DNA of 64,000 bases from Pycnococcus provasolii (lineage: Eukaryota > Chlorophyta > Pseudoscourfieldiophyceae > Pseudoscourfieldiales), in the NCBI GenBank assembly GCA_049487715.1, contig CP150560.1, positions 558,001 through 622,000 of the forward strand, read 5' to 3'. Both the position numbers and the translations under genes were made by a program. The notes beneath the pieces are model-generated. The model had not been told where the DNA came from, did not search any database, and saw only the letters and a program-made list of their open reading frames with translations. Shown in pieces: positions 30,322-40,981 of this stretch (positions are counted from its first letter, which is position 1; each line of letters starts with the position of its first letter).

Positions 30322-31326
30322 ATGCGTCAGTTTCTGAAATGCTACGGGGGTGAAGTTAACTCAACGTACGAAAACAAAACCATGAATCGATGATCTAAAC
30401 CTAGACCTGTCCATACATAATAAAGGTTTTTTCGTCGCGGAGATTTCATTTTGTCATAACAGTGCATTGTTCATAATAAGAAGGTTTTTTTGTGCTGTTT
30501 GATGTTGAATAATTTTTTTGAAGTATTTGATTTTATCTTATATTTTTAAGAGTTGATTCTTTTTTCAAGTAATTGAAATGTTAAAGTTTCTAAAAAATAA
30601 CACATGGACCTTGCATGAACTTAAATGTTCCTCCCCTCCCTCCCCCCTCAGCTGCACGTCGCCTACTATGAAACTGAACTCGTAATGCGTCGCCCGTCAC
30701 GTCGCTACAATATGTCGTACGTCGCTCGTAATATGTCATAGGGTCGCGTACCTATCTATGACCCTTGAAGTTGAACTCACGGCCTCACGGATAATACAAG
30801 TTATAGAACATTTCCGTGCCTTACCACGCCCCAACGCCTTGATTGAATTCCCAAAGTCCCGAGACTCTCCAGGGACACCAAGCACGTGCCAAGTCTGCAA
30901 GAAACAGGCCTGCGAGTCCACTTGAGGCGCCATACGTACCCAAAACGCCTAAGGTAGGAAGTACCCGGTGGTAGTCCGGTAAGAATTCCACACCTAAGGT
31001 ACTGTAGCCCCGTAAACCAAAGGGGTGGGCCCCAACCAAGAAACGGGTCCCTAACAACAACGGAAAAGAAAGCCTCCCCCCGACCTGCCCGAGACTTCCT
31101 CCTACAACTATCTATACTACTCTGCGATGGACCCCCCCCCCCGAGACTTCCTCCTCCTACCATCCTACTCTGCTACTATGATGGATCTCCCCCCCGAGGC
31201 CCGAGAGAGACTTCCCCCGCCCTAAGAGGGGAATCCTCCCCTGCAGGGCGAGCTCTCTCTTGTGTCGAGCTCGAGCTCGAGCTTGCCCTCCCCGGCGAGC
31301 TCGTAGCCCTTACAAGATAACTTGGC
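30322..31326. other. Intergenic region with poly-C and pyrimidine-rich direct repeats
   Basis: One kilobase without a credible gene. The first 280 bp are AT-rich (DUR3 3' region). From about 31080 to 31200 two imperfect direct repeats of about 58 bp share cccgagacttcctcctac, a gap with tactctgc, and a run of C. A cgagctcgagctcgagc repeat at about 31264-31282 lies just before the next gene. Confidence 0.55.
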
Positions 31327-34300
31327 ATGCGGAATCCGGCGGGATGTTGTGGCGGCCCCCAAGAAAGAGTTGTTGGTGCGTTTGCGTTTGAAGTGCAAGA
31401 AGGTTCCGTGAGATCTCACAAGAAGAAGGACTCGACTCCAACCAAGAAAAGAAAGATTTCAGAAAGTTCCCTTAAGGGACCAGCCAAGAAGAGGCAGACT
31501 TCCAAGAAGCACGAATTGCCTTCCAGTTCCAGACCACGAAAGACGACGGCGTCTACCATAGAATTCGTGGAAGAGGATGGAAGCAGCTCTGTCCAGTCGT
31601 TTGAGCCACCTTCGAGAATAGACTTTATGGACGGTCAGATTTGGGCCGCTTTCGACGAATACGACGTCCCAAACGAATACGGTGTCATAACTCAAGTTAT
31701 GGAGGATGGAGTGCACGTGACGTGGCTAGAAGTGGACAAAGAAGATCCGACGAAATATCGCAAAGGAGAAAGTAGCACCGATCCTGTTCCGTTTAATTGC
31801 TGGTCTCATCTCATGAACGATCGATACTTCGAAGACGAGTGCATCTACATCACACCGCACATAGGAGAGTGCTGGGCATTCTTTGATAAGAATAAGCTAA
31901 CCGGTTCGCCGATACTCAGACTTGCATATGTCGAAGCAGTCAAGGAGTGTGTGGACAACCCAACTGGTACGCCAGAACCTCAATCAACAATGCAGCCACC
32001 AACAACGCCAGAACAAGGCATTCCGTCGGGTCCATTGCAAACCCAATCGCCTTTGACACCGCATACGTCAGAGCAACAGCTGTTGCCACCACCACCACCT
32101 TTACTACCTTTGCCGTCACCACCACCTTCGCCGCCTTTGCCGCCACCACCGCCACCTTCTTCTTCGCCGCCTTTGCCACCGCCACCACCACTACCACCCC
32201 CGCCACAGAATGATGATAAGATTCGTCGTCAGCGCAAACCAAAAATCACGGTACGAATGTTGAGACATGTATCCGATCCGGTTGTTGTTCGACAACTTGG
32301 AAATAGCCATGTATTCGTGATTGATCCGAAACTGGAGGCGGTACAACTCAACGATGACGACTACGAAAGTGCAAGCCATGCTATTCCTATGCGTATAGTA
32401 AAGGTGAAGTGCACATCGCTTGAAGAGCACAAATGGGTCAGCCAAGAAAACGTTGATCAAGGATTCGTGGAGATGCACCTGCTTGATTTGAGCGGTCAGT
32501 CAGAATCGTTGTACGCGCAGGCTGGGACTGGAAACTCCACGATTACTACTAGGAGAAAATACAATAGAGAATCCCAGAATGGGCGTCAGAAGATCTCGCG
32601 TCCAGTCATCAACTTTCGCAAGTGCGAATATTGTGACGAAGCGACTCTCGCACCAACGACGATTGGGTGTGCCATCTGTCAATGCGTGAGATCACATCCT
32701 TGGTGTATACCCGCACCTCTTCTTATGAAAGACCATCAGGAGGAGAGAGAAGCTGGAGAGTTTGTCGGTCTACAATGGATGTGCGGGGGCTGCTTTGCGA
32801 AATCTCAAGCCATCCATGCCGATTTGAGAACTCCGATCGTCCGAGGAGATGCAATACCAGGATGGGTTGCTTCTCAAGCAGCACGAGCAGTGGGGAGTTC
32901 ATCAATCAATGGCGACATTTTTGTTAAAGTTGTTCGAAAACAAAGTACTGGCAGCGGTAAATCGATCGGTGTTTTCGAGACAATTGCCTTGAGATTGGGA
33001 ATGCATAGCCGCCCGGAAGCGAAAGATGACGAGTCACATCCTGATTCTGTGTGGATTCCAGCATCTCAGCTTGCTTCTCTAAGAGATTCACATGCAGCTC
33101 TAGACGCACAGTGTATGATGAAAGGTGCATGTCGCGAATCGGTGCTAGCAGCTGTGACTTCGAAAGCTCTTGACACAGAAGACACTCTCGTCTCCATGCC
33201 AAATGGCAGACAATGCAAAAAGCGCGCGTATAAGTTTCGATCCAACGGTGCTTCGTTCGGAATCACGCTGTTTTTAGATTTGCTCACCGAGCATGAGCTG
33301 GGCGAACTCGAAGAAGATGGAAGGAGGCTGTCAATGTTGGCCCCTCCCACTCCGAATATCGTTGACGCAATATCGTCGCGACGTCGGAAGGTCTTTTATC
33401 GCTTACGCTACACAGATTACGAGAGCGGGGGAAATGTCCGCCTTGTTGATGACGTGGAACAAGATGTTCCCAAGAGCGTTCAGAATGTTGAAAGCGCATT
33501 GCAAGATCTCCTTGGGCAGGGAATTGCTGACATGATCGTACTGAATATATATGGACGACACGGACTCATTGGAGTGCACAAAGACTCCGCTCGCCTCTTC
33601 GCTCGACCAATTATTAGCCTGCGCGTGGGTGGACCGAGCGCGCTCTCTTTTGGTGCTAGTGGTCTTGGCATGTCAAACAGCCTTTTCCGTATCCCTTTGC
33701 CTCGAGGTGCGGTGATGGTGATGGAAGGACTTGCGGCTGATTTGTTTTCGCACTGCATACATGCGCGCGAGCACACAGATGAATTTAGCGCCAGCCTCAT
33801 GCTTCGCAAGCTGACCCCAGAAGGTCTGTCACAACTGCGCGATGCAGCAAAGCGCCAATGCCGCCTTGGTGCAAGTCGTCCGACAGACGAGTTCACCCGT
33901 GCCAATGGTGAATTCGTTCGATTGCCCTTTTACAATGGAGAGAAATTAGAGAAATTTTATAGCGCTCGAGTCGTCGCCGTTCTTCGTGACGAGGCTGGTA
34001 AACCAACTCGGTTTCGTATTATTTACGAGGATGGGGATGCCGAAGAGCTGGGAACCTCCGAATATATCGAAGCAGCAACTCGTTTCAAGGAAGCCCGCGC
34101 TTCTGGTATACTTCCTCCTGATATGGAAGAGGGGATCCTCAGTGTACGTGCATTGTATCGTGCACGTGAAGCTTGGCTCGCCGACACTCCCGGAAGCTCA
34201 GCACCCGCGGCAGCCGCTACAGGGCAACTCGCCCTTCCAGCACCGCGCGGTGCGCTTACCACGATCAAGGAGCTGCGCTTCGTCCGGGGAGCCGGACAGT

Positions 34301-34584
34301 CCCAGCGCGTGCTTGTCGCGTGGCGCGGTTTTCCGGGCGAGGACACCTGGGAGCCAGCCGCCGGTTTCGCTGCTGCTGACATTGCCGACGTGCCGGTCCT
34401 GCCCCCGGAGGAGGTCTGCTGCGCCCTGTGCGACCTGCCAGACGCGCGACATCCGCAACACGGCACCATGCTCCTCTGCGATGCGCCCGAGTGCGAGAGC
34501 GGATGGCACCTCCGCTGCGCGGACCCGCAGCGCCGGAGGGTACCCCTCGGCCCCTGGCTCTGCCCCGACTGCGCCGACACGTAG
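31327..34584 (+). CDS. Multidomain AlkB-type 2OG-Fe(II) dioxygenase with DUF3444, PHD, Tudor-like and chromo domains
   Basis: A 1085-residue protein, probably nuclear. Order of domains: basic NLS-like region (residues 30-60); DUF3444-like domain about 97-215 (DGQIWAAFDEYDVPNEYGV, later IGECWAFFDKNKL); long Pro-rich linker; PHD-like zinc finger from Cys433 (CEYCDEATLAP, ending WMCGGC); AlkB-like dioxygenase about 640-830 with NIYGRHGLIGVHKDSARLF (iron ligands His751, Asp753), second His in SHCIH (809 or 812) and the 2-oxoglutarate Arg827 in SASLMLR; Tudor-like segment about 855-910 (FRIIYEDGDAEEL); chromodomain about 975-1015 (RVLVAWRGFPGEDTWEP); C-terminal PHD finger (CCALCDLP to WLCPDC). Catalytic residues are all present, so oxidative demethylation of DNA, RNA or histone is plausible. 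The 5' three quarters look less GC-rich than the last 450 bp, which may reflect a composite origin. Confidence 0.82.
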   Translation: MRNPAGCCGGPQERVVGAFAFEVQEGSVRSHKKKDSTPTKKRKISESSLKGPAKKRQTSKKHELPSSSRPRKTTASTIEFVEEDGSSSVQSFEPPSRIDFMDGQIWAAFDEYDVPNEYGVITQVMEDGVHVTWLEVDKEDPTKYRKGESSTDPVPFNCWSHLMNDRYFEDECIYITPHIGECWAFFDKNKLTGSPILRLAYVEAVKECVDNPTGTPEPQSTMQPPTTPEQGIPSGPLQTQSPLTPHTSEQQLLPPPPPLLPLPSPPPSPPLPPPPPPSSSPPLPPPPPLPPPPQNDDKIRRQRKPKITVRMLRHVSDPVVVRQLGNSHVFVIDPKLEAVQLNDDDYESASHAIPMRIVKVKCTSLEEHKWVSQENVDQGFVEMHLLDLSGQSESLYAQAGTGNSTITTRRKYNRESQNGRQKISRPVINFRKCEYCDEATLAPTTIGCAICQCVRSHPWCIPAPLLMKDHQEEREAGEFVGLQWMCGGCFAKSQAIHADLRTPIVRGDAIPGWVASQAARAVGSSSINGDIFVKVVRKQSTGSGKSIGVFETIALRLGMHSRPEAKDDESHPDSVWIPASQLASLRDSHAALDAQCMMKGACRESVLAAVTSKALDTEDTLVSMPNGRQCKKRAYKFRSNGASFGITLFLDLLTEHELGELEEDGRRLSMLAPPTPNIVDAISSRRRKVFYRLRYTDYESGGNVRLVDDVEQDVPKSVQNVESALQDLLGQGIADMIVLNIYGRHGLIGVHKDSARLFARPIISLRVGGPSALSFGASGLGMSNSLFRIPLPRGAVMVMEGLAADLFSHCIHAREHTDEFSASLMLRKLTPEGLSQLRDAAKRQCRLGASRPTDEFTRANGEFVRLPFYNGEKLEKFYSARVVAVLRDEAGKPTRFRIIYEDGDAEELGTSEYIEAATRFKEARASGILPPDMEEGILSVRALYRAREAWLADTPGSSAPAAAATGQLALPAPRGALTTIKELRFVRGAGQSQRVLVAWRGFPGEDTWEPAAGFAAADIADVPVLPPEEVCCALCDLPDARHPQHGTMLLCDAPECESGWHLRCADPQRRRVPLGPWLCPDCADT

Positions 34585-35062
34585 TCGCATCAGTAAACTA
34601 TGTCACCAAAAGAGAAACTGACAGAGATATAAAGGATATTAAAAAGACTTACACAAATGAGGTGATAGACTTTCTGAATAAAGGTGCTCAGAACTATTTG
34701 AACTTACCTGAGTATGTATTGTAAGAAATAATGCTACAGTATTGAGGTTCAAACCAACTACCAGAATTACGTGACACGTGAGAGATCATGTATCTACTTT
34801 TTAGATATGCGGTCCAGAGATTAGCAAGTTGCAAGTAGCGTATGGAGGTTCCCGGGTAAAGGAAAACGAGGAAACGACTTAACGCCCCCCCAGAGGGGGG
34901 ATTCAGGTTTGATAGGTCAAGGATGGATCCCATCCATAGGGGCCACTAAAGTTTAGTCCTGATCTTGTTGTTGTTGCTTCCCGACAGTCCTCCCGCCGCC
35001 GCCGCCATCAGCCGCCTTTCATCGCCCCCCCTCGAGGTTTTCATTCTCAGCCTCAGCCTAGC
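34585..35062. other. Intergenic region before Pescadillo
   Basis: About 480 bp. Contains an AT-rich 3' region of the dioxygenase gene, a run of C/G at 34885-34898, a copy of the GGATCC-type motif near 34918, and CCGCCG repeats just before the Pescadillo start. No gene seen. Confidence 0.55.
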
Positions 35063-37227
35063 ATGACGTCCGGGAAGAAGACGTCCCGCAGTGGTCTCGG
35101 CTCAAAGCAAAAGCGTGGGTCGTCTGGGACGGCGACGCAATACCTCACACGCAACGCCGCCCTGAAGCGTCTCCAAGTCTCCTTGCCTGAATTTCGTAGA
35201 CTCTGCATCCTCAAAGGAATCCACCCAAGGGAACCTCGGAATAAAGCGGCTCTCAAAGGATCCTCCAAGACATATTACCTCGTGAAAGATATCGCGTTTT
35301 TGTTGGTAGAGCCGCTTCTTGAGACGTTTCGAGCACGACGTGCGTACGACAAAAAAGTGAAAAAGGCACGTGCGAAACGTGCGTTCGAACTCGCACAGCG
35401 ACTACAGAGACGCAAACCGGGATACGCGCTCGACCACCTCGTCAGGGAACGATACCCGACGTTTGACGACGCGCTCAGAGACCTCGACGACCCGCTGTCC
35501 ATGCTGGCGCTCTTTGCGACGCTACCTGCGGAAAAACGACTCGGAATCGACCCGAAAGTGTGTGCGAAAGCAAGAAGGCTCGATGTCGAGTTTGGGGCGT
35601 ACGTCGCGCGAACAAACAGCCTACGCAAGGTACGAAACAAACTTTTGCCTATTTTTTTTCTTTATTCATAAAAATACCACCGGTGGGATGGCGCCGTGTT
35701 TGCTACATGGCCGACCGTCTAGTGCGCTCTTCTTTTGCGGCTTGTTCGAAAGCTTCTTCGTAAGCTTTTGCCGGACACTGGCCGTCGCATAAACACCGCA
35801 GAGCAAGCATGCTGGCAGGACACCTGCACCCGTCAAAACCTACGCATTCACTTGCAAGGGCGATGGCATAGTGTGCAGCCCTGCCGAAACGCTGATTCCA
35901 TTGCCTTAGGGATGCCGCGTTGTGGCCATTACTCTCTTGGACTTACCCAGCGAATGACACTTTACACACAAAACCCAAAATGAAATTAATAAATAAACAT
36001 CACCAGGTGTTTGTCGCTGTCAAGGGCATCTACCTGCAGGCTGACATTCAAGGACAACAGGTGACGTGGATCATCCCACACAGACTGCCTCAGCTACTGC
36101 CCGACGATGTTGACTACCGCGTCATGCTCACCTTTTTGGACTTCTACATAACCCTCGTCAGCTTCATCAACTTCAAACTGTACCATAAGCACGGATGGCG
36201 CTACCCGCCTGTGATGGACTCCGCGCTCGACGAAAGTGCCGCAGGCGTTGAGGCTCTGCTAACGGATCTCGTGCCTAGTGTGAGCGAGCCTGCCGCACCG
36301 CCACCGGCGATTGACGGGGAAACTCAGATGGCGGAGGATGAGTCAGAGGCGTGCGCGCGCGTGTTCCAAGGAATGACGTTCCACTTCGGACGTGAGTGCC
36401 ACCGTGAGCTCCTTACGTTGATTGTGCAGGCTTTTGGAGGACGCGTCGTCGTCGGTGAGCTCGAAAGTCTTGCCTCAGACGTTCGATCCTCAATCACGCA
36501 CTGCGTCGTTGACCGGCCGGGTGCGAAGGAGACGCTTTCGCACGCCACGTACGTGCAACCTCAGTGGCTATTTGATAGCGCAAACTTCAGAGTGGCTGCA
36601 CCCACGGAGAAGTACGCGCCGGGTGCAAAGCTGCCACCGCACGTATCGCCTTTCGCGGTGGCGGACGAAGGCGCCGACGAGGGTGGATACGTGCCGGAAT
36701 ATGCCGAATATCTACAGCGACTGGCGGAGGCGGCTGGCGCAGCGGAGAAGGCAAGTGCCGGATCGCAGGCGCCCGCGAGTGTGGCGGCGACGGAAGCGGA
36801 AGCGGAGGACTTGGAGGAGGTGCGCCGTGGAACGGTAACGGCTGCGAAGAATTACAGCAAAGAAATTGGAGAGGAGGGCACTGCTGATGAACCAGCAAGG
36901 AAGCGAAAGCAACCAGCACGCGCTTCCTCGAAGAAGGCTGCAGCAGCGAAGGCGACGGATGAGGACGACGACGACGACGATGACGACGACGTGGAGGAGC
37001 CGACAGTGGCTGCTGCTGATGGCATGGTGGAGGTGGATGTTGATGGCGTGAAGTATAAGCTTTCGGAGGACGACGCACGTGCACGCATGCTGATGCCTCG
37101 CAAGTCGCGTCGACTTTTCGACGCCATGCAGAGAGGCATTGCCGTGAAGCAAAACAAGGCCAAGCAACTACGAGAACGGAAAAGTCAGACTGCAGGTGCA
37201 GGTGCAAAAGCGTCGAAGCGTCGATGA
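35063..37227 (+). CDS. PES1: Pescadillo homolog (ribosome biogenesis, PeBoW complex), two exons
   Basis: Pescadillo/Nop7 acts with BOP1 and WDR12 in 60S ribosome maturation in the nucleolus. Exon 1 is 35063-35629, the intron 35630-36006 (GTACGA...CAG), exon 2 36007-37227; joined length 595 residues in phase 0. The Pescadillo N-terminal domain is clear: ALKRLQVSLPEFRRLCILKG and IHPREP, then YPTFDDALRDLDDPLSMLAL, and after splicing VKGIYLQADIQGQQVTWIIP with DVDYRVMLTFLDFY. A BRCT domain follows at about 309-400 (GMTFHFGRECHRELLTLIVQ and THCVVDRP). The C-terminus is acidic/basic low complexity with a run of Asp, and ends in a Lys-rich segment. It is tail-to-tail with RFC1, 48 bp apart. Confidence 0.95.
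35630..36006 (+). other. Intron of PES1
   Basis: 377-nt phase-0 intron with donor GTACGA and acceptor CACCAG. Splicing joins SLRK to VFVAVKGIY, as in other Pescadillo proteins. Confidence 0.9.
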
Positions 37228-37275
37228 GATAAAAAAACAACAGCTGTGAAAAAAAAACTCTTCTTTCTTACAAAG

Positions 37276-40200
37276 TTATTCAATGCCAGGAGGAATGCCC
37301 TCCTCATCTTCGTCATCAACGTCCATGTCATTGACACCCTCCTCGTCGGCAAGCACACGCGCCCTGGCGGCGGGGGCGCCTTTCTTACCAGCACTCATCG
37401 CTGCAGCACCTCGCTTCTTCTTCCCACCACCCCCCTTCTTCGCGGCGCCGTCACCTGACTTCTGCGTCACGAGCGCACTGGTGTCGAATACCGTGCCACC
37501 ATGCACACGCCCATGGCTCTCCTCGCTGTTGAATAGCCGAGTGATTGCCGCCTTAGTTGCAGGGGCAATGCCATTTCGCGGATCCTGACCCCACGTCATC
37601 TTCGTCTGAAATCCCGTGAGATCCGATATGCTTTCCCAGTCCTCCGGCGTTAGGCTGTATTCGCGAAGCAGTTCCACCACCTGTGGCGCACCCTCCTTGT
37701 CGTGTTGCCGAACAGGCATCGGCAGCATATGGCGCAACACGGGCAGGTAATCGAGGCGCGTGCTCGTCGTCGTCGCGCTGATATGTGCGGCGGAAGCTGC
37801 CATCGTCGTTCGCATTGCACGCAGGACGCGGCGCCACTTGTTCGTGCTGCTGAGGTTGCCAAGGAACGAAGGGAAGCGGTTGAAGTTCGGTTCACCGGGG
37901 TTCAGAGCCTCGTAGCCGCCGCGGCAGAAGATGCTGGCGGGCGCCACACAACCCGCAAGCGCCGCAAACGGCATCAACGTCCAGTGCTGATTTCCGCCAC
38001 GGCCGCCTCGCACCGTGTTCCACACCGTGTCGGACATGCTAATCCACTCGCTCGCGCCGGCGATGAGATCCAATCGATGCGCTTCGCCAGCCTTGAGCGG
38101 AATCTTAATGTTGACCCTCCGTGCCATTGCGTCCTTACGCGGAACCTTTACCTGAAACGTGGACATGCGCGCATTGTACTCAATGAGGCTGTGCTTTATG
38201 TCACCGGGCATGCGAGGGTTGCCGCCGCCGTTGGCGAAGTTGGTGAAGTGGTTCAGGTAGTTTTCTTGCACGAGCAGCGGAATGAGGTCCGCGTCGTGGA
38301 AGCACAGATCGAGCAGAGGGTTGAGATTCGTGGGGAACTGACCACCAGCCTTATCCTGGCTTGCCTGCGTCTGCGAAGCAGGGAAGCTGCTGGGAGCAGT
38401 GGAGCCTGCTGGGGTCTGTGCCAGCGTCTGCGTCTGCGTCTGCGTTCGAATCGTCTGCGTATCGTACGACGGCCGAAAGAAGTTGCGGCTCAGCGCAGCC
38501 TTACAACCCTCGAACAGCCCGGTGGTTGCCTCGAACGGGCTGAGCCCAATGTCCTTCTCAATCTTACCCACTCGCCCTTTCACCTCGTCGTAGCTAAAGA
38601 CGCTCTTGCGATCGCCCGAGTGCCCTGCACCATTTTGCGCCAGCAGCTGGATCTGGTTGATCACCATGCGCAGGTCGCCGTTGCACGCCTCCGCCATAAC
38701 GTCGAGCGCGTTGTCCTCGAGACGAAGTCCCTCCTTCGCGGCAATCTCCTTGAGGCGTTTGACCATCTGCACGCGCGTTGGCCTGCGGTAGTCCATCTCT
38801 ATGCAGTGGTTGCGAAGGCTTTTCAGCTTCTGGTTGTACTTGTCGTTGCAGATGCATATGATTGGGATCTTGCTCCTCTTGATCATGTCAATCACCTCTG
38901 CCACACCGCCGCGCTCGGCACTTCCCGACATGCCGTCCACCTCGTCGAGGATGAGTGCACTTTTTGACGAGTGCGGCACATCGCCTTGGATACCTCGCGC
39001 GAACAGGTTGCGATTTGTCACCATCTCGCGTAGCTTCGTGCTGAGCTTGTTTACACCTTCCTTGACGTCCTTCTGCGCCGTCCCACGCGTGTCAGATGCA
39101 TTCACCTCCGTGTACGTGTACCCCAGGTCGTTCAGCAGGCAGACGGCCGTTGACGTCTTGCCACATCCGGGCGGTCCGCTGAGCATGATTGCCTTTTTGG
39201 ACAGGTCCATCTTGCCCGAAGATCCCTTTGGCTTCGGCGCGGGCTTGCCGTGCAGGTGCACGTCGTGCCACGTCTCAAGCCACAGTCTGGCGTTGGCGAT
39301 GTGCGTGTTGTTTCCAACGAGTTCGTCGATGTGCTTCGGCTTGTACCGCACCGTCCACAGCTCTCCTGCACCTGCGGACTTGTGGTGCGAAGGCGCGACG
39401 AGCGGCGCCTTTCCCTTGTCCTTTGCGGCGGTAGATGGTGCTGGCTTTGGTGGTGCGTGTGCCGTGCTCGTTGCCTTTCGTTTCTCCTTCGCGATAGCCG
39501 CGGCGGCGCCACCGTCGTGGCTCGCACGCAGCATGGCTAGAAGTCCGTCTTCGTCAATCATCGGTATGTTTTTTTCCGTCGCGGTGGTCGCCTTGCGTGG
39601 TCCCACTTCGCGCGGCCCCACGACGAGGAAGTTTGTTTTGCCGCTGACGTTTCCCGTCACCTTGCCGCCGTGCCTTTTGATGACATCGCCGAGTGCCTCG
39701 CGATCCATGTAGACGTTCGTTCCTGTGAGAACGAAGTTGATTCCAGCAAGACACAGGTTTTGTCCAACGAACGAGGCTGCAGTCACGCCAGGCTTCTGCC
39801 TGCTCGTTGCCATGGCAGCGGCGGGATCGCCTCCACCTCCGTGCGCCGCGGCGGTGGCGCCCTCCTCGAGCAGTTCGTAGTCCTCTCCCTCGACGAGTTT
39901 TGGAAGTTCCTGTGCCGCCTGCTTTGCTCGTTGCACTTCCTGCGGTTCGTCCTCCTTTGTTTGCTTTTTGGATGACGACGACGACGTTCTCTTTTTGGAG
40001 CGGCGATGTTGTAGTTTGCGGTGTGGACTTGGGCGACTTGGCTGCAGGTGGCGGTGGTTCTGTGAATTCGTCGTTGTCGTCGTCGTCGTCGTCGTCGATC
40101 GTGACCGTTGCACGCTTACGTTTCGCAAGGGTCTGCTTTGAAGAATGTGGTGAAGAAGGCTGTGGTGGCATATCCTCATCCTCATCAAGCAACCCAAGAT

Positions 40201-40408
40201 CTTTCTTCCCCACCACCACAGGCACAGGCACAGGCTGCTCATCAGACTTGGACTTTGACTTAGACTTAGACTTGGACGCAGACGCAGACGCAGCACCCCC
40301 AGCACCCGCATCTTTCTTGACACCAGCAGCACCACCAGCAGCACCAGCACCAGCACCAGCAGCAGCAGCACCGCCACCCCCGAAGAAACTCCTAATATCA
40401 CGAGGCAT
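37276..40408 (-). CDS. RFC1: Replication factor C large subunit, with one frame break in the linker
   Basis: RFC1 is the large subunit of the clamp loader that places PCNA on DNA. The N-terminus MPRDIRSFFG (ATG 40408) is the family PIP-like start. It is followed by a Gly/Ala and Lys/Ser-rich linker. The BRCT domain is at about residues 215-300 (LCLAGINFVLTGTNVYMDRE, GKTNFLVVGPREVG). The AAA+ module follows with LWTVRYKPKHIDELVGNN, Walker A GPPGCGKTS near 412 and Walker B LILDEVDGM near 485, then the RFC1 C-terminal domain. The N-terminal 140 codons are in another frame; removing one A from the A5 run at 39992-39996 (T on +) joins them. A TGTAA motif lies 4 bp past the stop. Confidence 0.93.
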
Positions 40409-40981
40409 GAATGAGCAGGACGAAGAAAATACAGTAAGTGAGCTTGAAATGGCGGGGGAAGTGCGGGGGGGCTCAGCAGGCGCGCGAAGCAGGCCTCAGA
40501 GGAGGAGTCTAAACGGTGGATGGTCCAAGGACGGATCCCCTCCAAGGGGGAGAAATCTACCCTAATTGATGAGTGATCTTTGAAAGGGCATGCAAGGACG
40601 GATCCCCTCTAATGGCTAGCAAGAACCCTCAGCACAGAAGAGGTGCATTTCTACTCTTCCCGCTTCGGCGGATCCCCTCCTTCTTCCCTCTTCCTCTCGC
40701 CCGGTTCGATTTTGGTTTTTTGTGTCTCGACCAACCTCGCTCCCTCTCTCTGTGAGAGGATTCCGTGACTATGTACGTCCACGCCAGCATAAGTATACCT
40801 TTACAGTTTTTGACAGCGATCCTTACGACTGGTGCATGTTGTACTGTTGAGTTCGTTGTACTTGCGTCCTGCGTGACTTTGGTTATGCTCGGTGGTCGGT
40901 GGACGTGGTGGGGACTGCCATCATGATTCATGATTTCATGGAAGGGAAGAATAAGTTACACTTTACAGCAGTGGTGTGTAA
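40409..40981. other. Region between RFC1 5' end and TPR gene 3' end, with repeated GGATCCCC motifs
   Basis: The 17-mer caaggacggatcccctc occurs twice, at 40524-40540 and 40593-40609, and a shorter version ggatcccctcc is at 40670-40680. They lie 115-270 bp upstream of the RFC1 start codon. No gene is visible. Confidence 0.65.
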
